Source of the DNA: Rhodospirillaceae bacterium
Lineage (GTDB): Bacteria > Pseudomonadota > Alphaproteobacteria > Thalassobaculales > Thalassobaculaceae
Reading direction: 5' to 3'
Length of the DNA: 6,728 bases
Assembly: GCA_002730675.1 (NCBI GenBank)
Contig: PCAV01000103.1
Location: 1 to 6,728 of the forward strand
Below the pieces are notes generated by a model. It saw nothing but the letters and a program-made list of their open reading frames with translations. It was not told the origin of the DNA and ran no database searches. Position numbers and translations under genes: made by a program. Every line of letters begins with the position of its first letter. Position 1 is the first letter of the stretch. Shown one piece after another: positions 6,108 to 6,728 of this stretch.

Positions 6108-6728
6108 TTAGATCTTTTGCATTAGTATTCCACGTAATTTTTTGACCGCTGCCTCTGGAGCGGTCAAAACCGGGACTTTTAATTCTTTAGAAACCGATAA
6201 TTTAGCGCTCACCATTGAGAATTGGGCCAACATCAATACATCATGGTGTTTAAAAGTTGCCGCGGTTTTGGCTATTAATTCATTGTGTTTTGCTTGGTCG
6301 CCCTGTCTTAGAAATTCCATTGCACCTTCAACAAGCTTGGTGTCAAGAGAACCGGTCGCTGATAAACTATTTCGCATTTCGCAAAATTCTCTAGACATCG
6401 ATGCAATACTTTGCTCGAAAGTGGCAAGCATACCAATCCTGTATCCAGTATTAAGGGCTTGCTCAAACATAGCCTCATTTGGTTTTAAAACTGGTATCGT
6501 TAAATTATTAGCGACTTTGTCTATAGCAGGGCCAAAAGCTGAGCATGTAAACAGAATTCCGTTTGCTCCGATACTTTCTGCATAATTTCCAAGATCAGAG
6601 AAACGTTTTTCCATGTCAGTCGTGAGGACATTTGATTTTGCGCGGTCAATACTTAGTGAGTCGTCAAATAAATTTACTATCTCAGGCTCTGGCCAGAGTT
6701 CATCAAATGCACATTTAATCGGGCCAAT
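6108..6728 (-). CDS. Asp/Glu/hydantoin racemase superfamily protein, 5' end outside window
   Basis: The frame stays open to the window edge, so the ATG at 6614 is internal: the 38 codons before it read IGPIKCAFDELWPEPEIVN and on through DDSLSIDRA, matching the usual WPE...L.D.SLS.D segment of this family. About 206 residues are visible and only a short N-terminal piece is missing. The family includes aspartate, glutamate, hydantoin and allantoin racemases, maleate isomerase and arylmalonate decarboxylase. The first catalytic-cysteine motif is present as FTCSAFG (codon 6543-6545), after GANGIL. The second half has HHDVLMLAQFSM (about 6213-6248), where two-cysteine racemases have a G.D.IVLGCTE-like motif with the second cysteine; here Gln-Phe-Ser stands there. 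A true two-base racemase mechanism is therefore doubtful; isomerase, lyase or decarboxylase activity is possible. It is the most upstream visible gene of the - strand block, 49 bases before the acetamidase-family gene. Confidence 0.88.
   Translation of the reverse strand: MGPIKCAFDELWPEPEIVNLFDDSLSIDRAKSNVLTTDMEKRFSDLGNYAESIGANGILFTCSAFGPAIDKVANNLTIPVLKPNEAMFEQALNTGYRIGMLATFEQSIASMSREFCEMRNSLSATGSLDTKLVEGAMEFLRQGDQAKHNELIAKTAATFKHHDVLMLAQFSMVSAKLSVSKELKVPVLTAPEAAVKKLRGILMQKI

Noticed and set aside
6108..6614. ATG at 6614 as the start of the racemase-family gene
   Set aside because: Upstream codons to the window edge are open and encode the family's WPE and SLS.D segment, so the start is beyond 6728.

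Overview
The window looks like a compact piece of an alphaproteobacterial chromosome. Protein-level evidence is best in Tgt, whose loop after the SGGYQVMSL motif ([21 protein letters not shown]) reads like alphaproteobacterial homologues. The DNA is moderately AT-rich (low 40s percent GC by eye) and gene spacing is very tight, as in marine alphaproteobacteria; that habitat is inference. There are no RNA genes, mobile elements, CRISPR arrays or intergenic gaps above about 60 bases.

Layout: two gene blocks point at each other. On the + strand are the 3' end of an unrecognised gene (to 404), tgt (461-1588), queG (1638-2759) and a group II PLP-dependent amino acid decarboxylase (2783-4204). On the - strand, read from right to left, are a 5'-truncated Asp/Glu/hydantoin racemase-family gene (6728 down to 6108), an acetamidase/formamidase-family gene (6058-5123) and a PuuE-like gene of the polysaccharide deacetylase superfamily (5113-4217). 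The blocks meet tail to tail with only 12 bases between stop codons and no visible terminator.

Function: tgt and queG are two steps of queuosine formation in tRNA. Tgt inserts the preQ1 base at position 34 of tRNAs with GUN anticodons, and QueG performs the last, cobalamin-dependent reduction of epoxyqueuosine. The decarboxylase sits 23 bases behind queG, probably in the same transcript, but has no known link to queuosine. Its active-site His and Tyr favour ordinary decarboxylation of an aromatic-type L-amino acid.

The - strand block looks like a small catabolic operon: a racemase/decarboxylase-type enzyme, an amidase acting on small amides, and a PuuE-like enzyme whose characterised relative is an allantoinase. 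Together they suggest breakdown of a nitrogen-rich cyclic ureide, imide or amide. The substrate is unknown, and both the racemase-like and PuuE-like proteins lack residues expected in the textbook members of their superfamilies. This block is the best candidate here for an undescribed pathway.
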